From: DASRAA01 sp036512955
GTDB lineage: Bacteria; Acidobacteriota; Terriglobia; Terriglobales; Acidobacteriaceae
Direction: 5' to 3'
Assembly: GCA_036512955.1 (NCBI GenBank)
Contig: DATBZX010000312.1
Location: 1 to 7,493, forward strand
DNA length: 7,493 nt
Under the pieces are notes generated by a model, which saw nothing but the letters and a program-made list of their open reading frames with translations, did no database searches and was not told where the DNA came from. This document shows, piece after piece, positions 5,997-7,493 of the stretch (position 1 is its first letter; each line of letters starts with the position of its first letter). A program made the position numbers and the translations under genes.

Positions 5997-6004
5997 AACG
6001 AACG

Positions 6005-6010
6005 CTCCTC
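6005..6010 (-). promoter_or_regulatory. Shine-Dalgarno site that decides the TTG start of the LPDAPS gene
   Basis: GAGGAG on the minus strand sits 8 bases before TTG (5994-5996). The ATG eight codons later has only a weak purine-rich region before it and lies in the loop of a hairpin, so TTG is preferred. Confidence 0.6.
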
Positions 6011-6050
6011 GGCTGAAGACTGTAACGAGTGTATCAACAGTACGTCCCGA

Positions 6051-6818
6051 TCACTGGGTGGGCAACGACTGCAACAGGCTGACCAGGTTCTGGGGAACGA
6101 CATGGATGAAGCCCCTGCGTGGGCTGTCTATGTCGGCGATCAGGAGAAATGATATGGAGACAATCAATGGCAAAATGACGAGCATGACGCCTTTTGCACT
6201 GCGCGCGCCGTAGCCAACCAGCATATTACAGCAGATGGCGATGGCTATCATCAATGCCCATGCCGACGATGGAATGCGGTTCCACCAAGCCGCCTGGGTG
6301 TAGCCCTGTGAGTTCAACACATCGTTCATGCCTGAAACGGCCAGCGCCATCACGGGCGTGGGGTTTGCCAGCGCCGGGGCTTGGATCGCGGACCACATCT
6401 CCGACTGCAATTTAGCGGTATCGGCGTCGACCTGCATCAGCTCTTCCTCCTGGCGGGTACGGTAAAACGCAATCCGCAAGTCCGTATATTTGCGGATCTG
6501 GGCCCGCACCGCCGCCGCATCACCGGCCGGAAGCAGTCCCAGTCGAACGTATTCCGTGCCAATGGCATTGGCCTCGGCTTCCTCGTAATTCTTCCGCTGG
6601 TCATAGCGTGTGGTGGCCATGGAGAAACTGAACCCGATGATGAGGCCAAGCAGGGTCAGCGTTGCAGTCTCGACCAAGCCAAAATCTTCCCGAAGCTCTT
6701 CCTTCATCGGATACCGCCGGCGCATTGCGGCGCCGATCTGCGCCGCCAACCACAATACGACCACCGAAAAGAAGAAGAAAATGAGGGGATAGTTCATGAT
6801 GTGTCCGGGTTCGGCCAT
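6051..6818 (-). CDS. DUF4239 / bestrophin-like integral membrane protein
   Basis: 255-residue inner-membrane protein of unknown function. Four hydrophobic segments are visible: about 10-31, 50-69, 185-205 and 210-230. Between the second and third is a soluble helical region of some 115 residues. Sequence marks I associate with the DUF4239 (bestrophin-like) family are LLGLIIGFSFSMA in helix 2 followed by RYDQRKNYEEAEANAIGTEY (71-90), the NDVLNSQGYTQAAWWNRIP segment before helix 3, and DIDSPRRGFIHV after helix 4. The length is normal for the family. By similarity to bestrophin-like proteins it might conduct ions, but that is not shown for these bacterial members. The start is ATG at 6816-6818; no clear Shine-Dalgarno is seen, and a second ATG seven codons later (6795-6797) is possible. 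It diverges from uppS. Confidence 0.85.
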   Translation of the reverse strand: MAEPGHIMNYPLIFFFFSVVVLWLAAQIGAAMRRRYPMKEELREDFGLVETATLTLLGLIIGFSFSMATTRYDQRKNYEEAEANAIGTEYVRLGLLPAGDAAAVRAQIRKYTDLRIAFYRTRQEEELMQVDADTAKLQSEMWSAIQAPALANPTPVMALAVSGMNDVLNSQGYTQAAWWNRIPSSAWALMIAIAICCNMLVGYGARSAKGVMLVILPLIVSISFLLIADIDSPRRGFIHVVPQNLVSLLQSLPTQ

Positions 6819-6949
6819 ACGATCAGCTTAGCGTACGGTTGGACAAACGAGAAGAGTCCTGTCGAGTCGAGACCTTCCGCCGAGAGTGCCGACAGCCGTC
6901 CCCGTGATTGAGTCATGTAAGCCGGGACAACAGCAGTGGTCCCAATTCG

Positions 6950-6978
6950 TTGCAACCACCTGCTACGTATGCTACTTT
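6950..6978 (+). promoter_or_regulatory. Weak candidate promoter for uppS
   Basis: TTGCAA (6950-6955) and TACTTT (6973-6978) are 17 bases apart, matching the -35 and -10 consensus at 4 of 6 and 3 of 6 positions. The element lies in the divergent gap between uppS and the DUF4239 gene, 25-53 bases before the start codon. It is offered only as the best candidate in the gap. Confidence 0.2.
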
Positions 6979-6987
6979 CAATAGTTT

Positions 6988-6995
6988 AGGAGAGG
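6988..6995 (+). promoter_or_regulatory. Shine-Dalgarno site that decides the TTG start of uppS
   Basis: AGGAGAGG ends 7 bases before TTG (7003-7005). An in-frame TAA at 6997-6999 excludes any earlier start, and the next candidate, GTG at 7015, is farther from this site. Confidence 0.7.
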
Positions 6996-7002
6996 TTAAG
7001 CC

Positions 7003-7493
7003 TTGCGCACACAAGTGCCGGCGGGGCTGAACCGCAAAGAGGCAGAGACCTACTCCCGCCTCGATCTGGAGCGGTTACCCCACCACATCGCTATCATCAT
7101 GGACGGCAATGGCCGATGGGCCAAACGCCGCCATCTGCCGCGCATTGCGGGACACCGCTCGGGCGTGGCGGCCGTGCGTTCGACCATTGAGACGGCCGCG
7201 CGCATAGGGCTACCCGCACTCACCCTCTATTCGTTTTCCACGGAGAACTGGAAGCGTCCCAAAACCGAAGTCAGCTTTCTGATGAACCTGCTGCGGCGTT
7301 ACCTGATGATGGAACTCCCAACGATGATGGAGAACAACATCCGACTGCAATACATCGGGCGTCAGCAGGAATTGCCACAGGAAGTGCAGGAACGCATGGC
7401 GTGGGCGCGCGAGTCAACCGAGAAGAACACCGGCATGGTGCTAACGCTGGCGCTGAACTACAGCTCGCGGACGGAACTGGTGGATTGCTTCAA
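7003..7493 (+). CDS. uppS: Undecaprenyl diphosphate synthase (cis-prenyltransferase), N-terminal part, cut by window end
   Basis: Adds isopentenyl units in cis to farnesyl diphosphate to make the C55 lipid carrier used for peptidoglycan and other envelope glycans; it works at the cytoplasmic face of the membrane. The frame runs open to the right edge, giving 163 residues of a family usually around 250. Seen: HHIAIIMDGNGRWAKRR (residues 27-43) with the catalytic Asp at 34 and the phosphate-binding GNGR; then AGHRSGV, LTLYSFSTENWKRP, where Ser, Asn and the following Arg are conserved in the family, and VSFLMNLL. Near the cut end the usual NYGGR reads N152-Y-S-S-R156, so the Arg is kept but both Gly are Ser. 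The start is TTG at 7003 with a strong Shine-Dalgarno, preceded one codon earlier by an in-frame TAA. The N-terminal extension of about 26 residues before HHIAIIMD is slightly long but not unusual. The gene diverges from the DUF4239 gene. Confidence 0.96.
   Translation, partial: MRTQVPAGLNRKEAETYSRLDLERLPHHIAIIMDGNGRWAKRRHLPRIAGHRSGVAAVRSTIETAARIGLPALTLYSFSTENWKRPKTEVSFLMNLLRRYLMMELPTMMENNIRLQYIGRQQELPQEVQERMAWARESTEKNTGMVLTLALNYSSRTELVDCF

Noticed and set aside
5647..6213. Open frame of 188 residues on the + strand
   Set aside because: Antisense to parts of two convincing minus-strand genes and shows no domain.
6381..6911. Open frame of 176 residues on the + strand
   Set aside because: Antisense to the DUF4239 gene, whose membrane helices and family marks are clear.
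6898..6943. GTCCC / GGGAC / GTCCC elements upstream of uppS that could form alternative hairpins
   Set aside because: Arms are only 5 bp with loops of 10 and 21 bases; short GC-rich matches like this are expected by chance, and no terminator or leader peptide goes with them.

Overview
The window looks like an ordinary chromosomal stretch from a member of the Acidobacteriota (class Terriglobia, Koribacter-like). This is inferred from moderately high GC, the style of several proteins (an exported protein with an LPDAPS segment after its signal peptide, a DUF4239-type membrane protein, a Cys4-plus-XRE regulator) and an intergenic block of a kind I recall from acidobacterial genomes. No tRNA, rRNA, CRISPR array, transposase or phage gene is visible. 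Both ends cut through housekeeping genes.

Layout. Bases 2-1240 (+) hold the C-terminal two thirds or so of prolyl-tRNA synthetase (proS). A convergent gap follows, with a repeat-like block and a strong 13-bp hairpin. Bases 1389-3392 (-) are one long open frame that joins a complete HD-type phosphohydrolase to a complete lipoprotein-like DUF1254/DUF1214 protein with no stop between them. Divergent from it, 3601-4137 (+) encodes a small regulator with an N-terminal Cys4 zinc-ribbon-like motif and an XRE helix-turn-helix; an inverted repeat lies just upstream. Two hairpins follow this gene, the second with a U-tract. Bases 4345-5016 (-) encode an exported bicupin that appears to start at CTG. 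Bases 5208-5996 (-) encode an exported acidobacterial protein of unknown function, and 6051-6818 (-) a four-helix DUF4239/bestrophin-like membrane protein. Divergent from the last, 7003-7493 (+) is the start of undecaprenyl diphosphate synthase (uppS), cut by the window end.

How the genes fit together. I see no multi-gene pathway. proS (translation) and uppS (cell-wall lipid carrier) are core genes; those between look like independent accessory or envelope genes, several of them exported (bicupin, LPDAPS protein, DUF1254 protein) or membrane-bound (DUF4239). The only plausible same-strand unit is DUF4239 followed by the LPDAPS gene, 54 bases apart, and a terminator-like hairpin sits over the start of the second gene.

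The points most worth a second look are the HD/DUF1254 frame fusion, the probable CTG start of the bicupin, the terminator-like hairpin with a U7 tract inside the first codons of the LPDAPS gene, and the dyad upstream of the zinc-ribbon/XRE regulator. I found no convincing novel defence or biosynthetic system.
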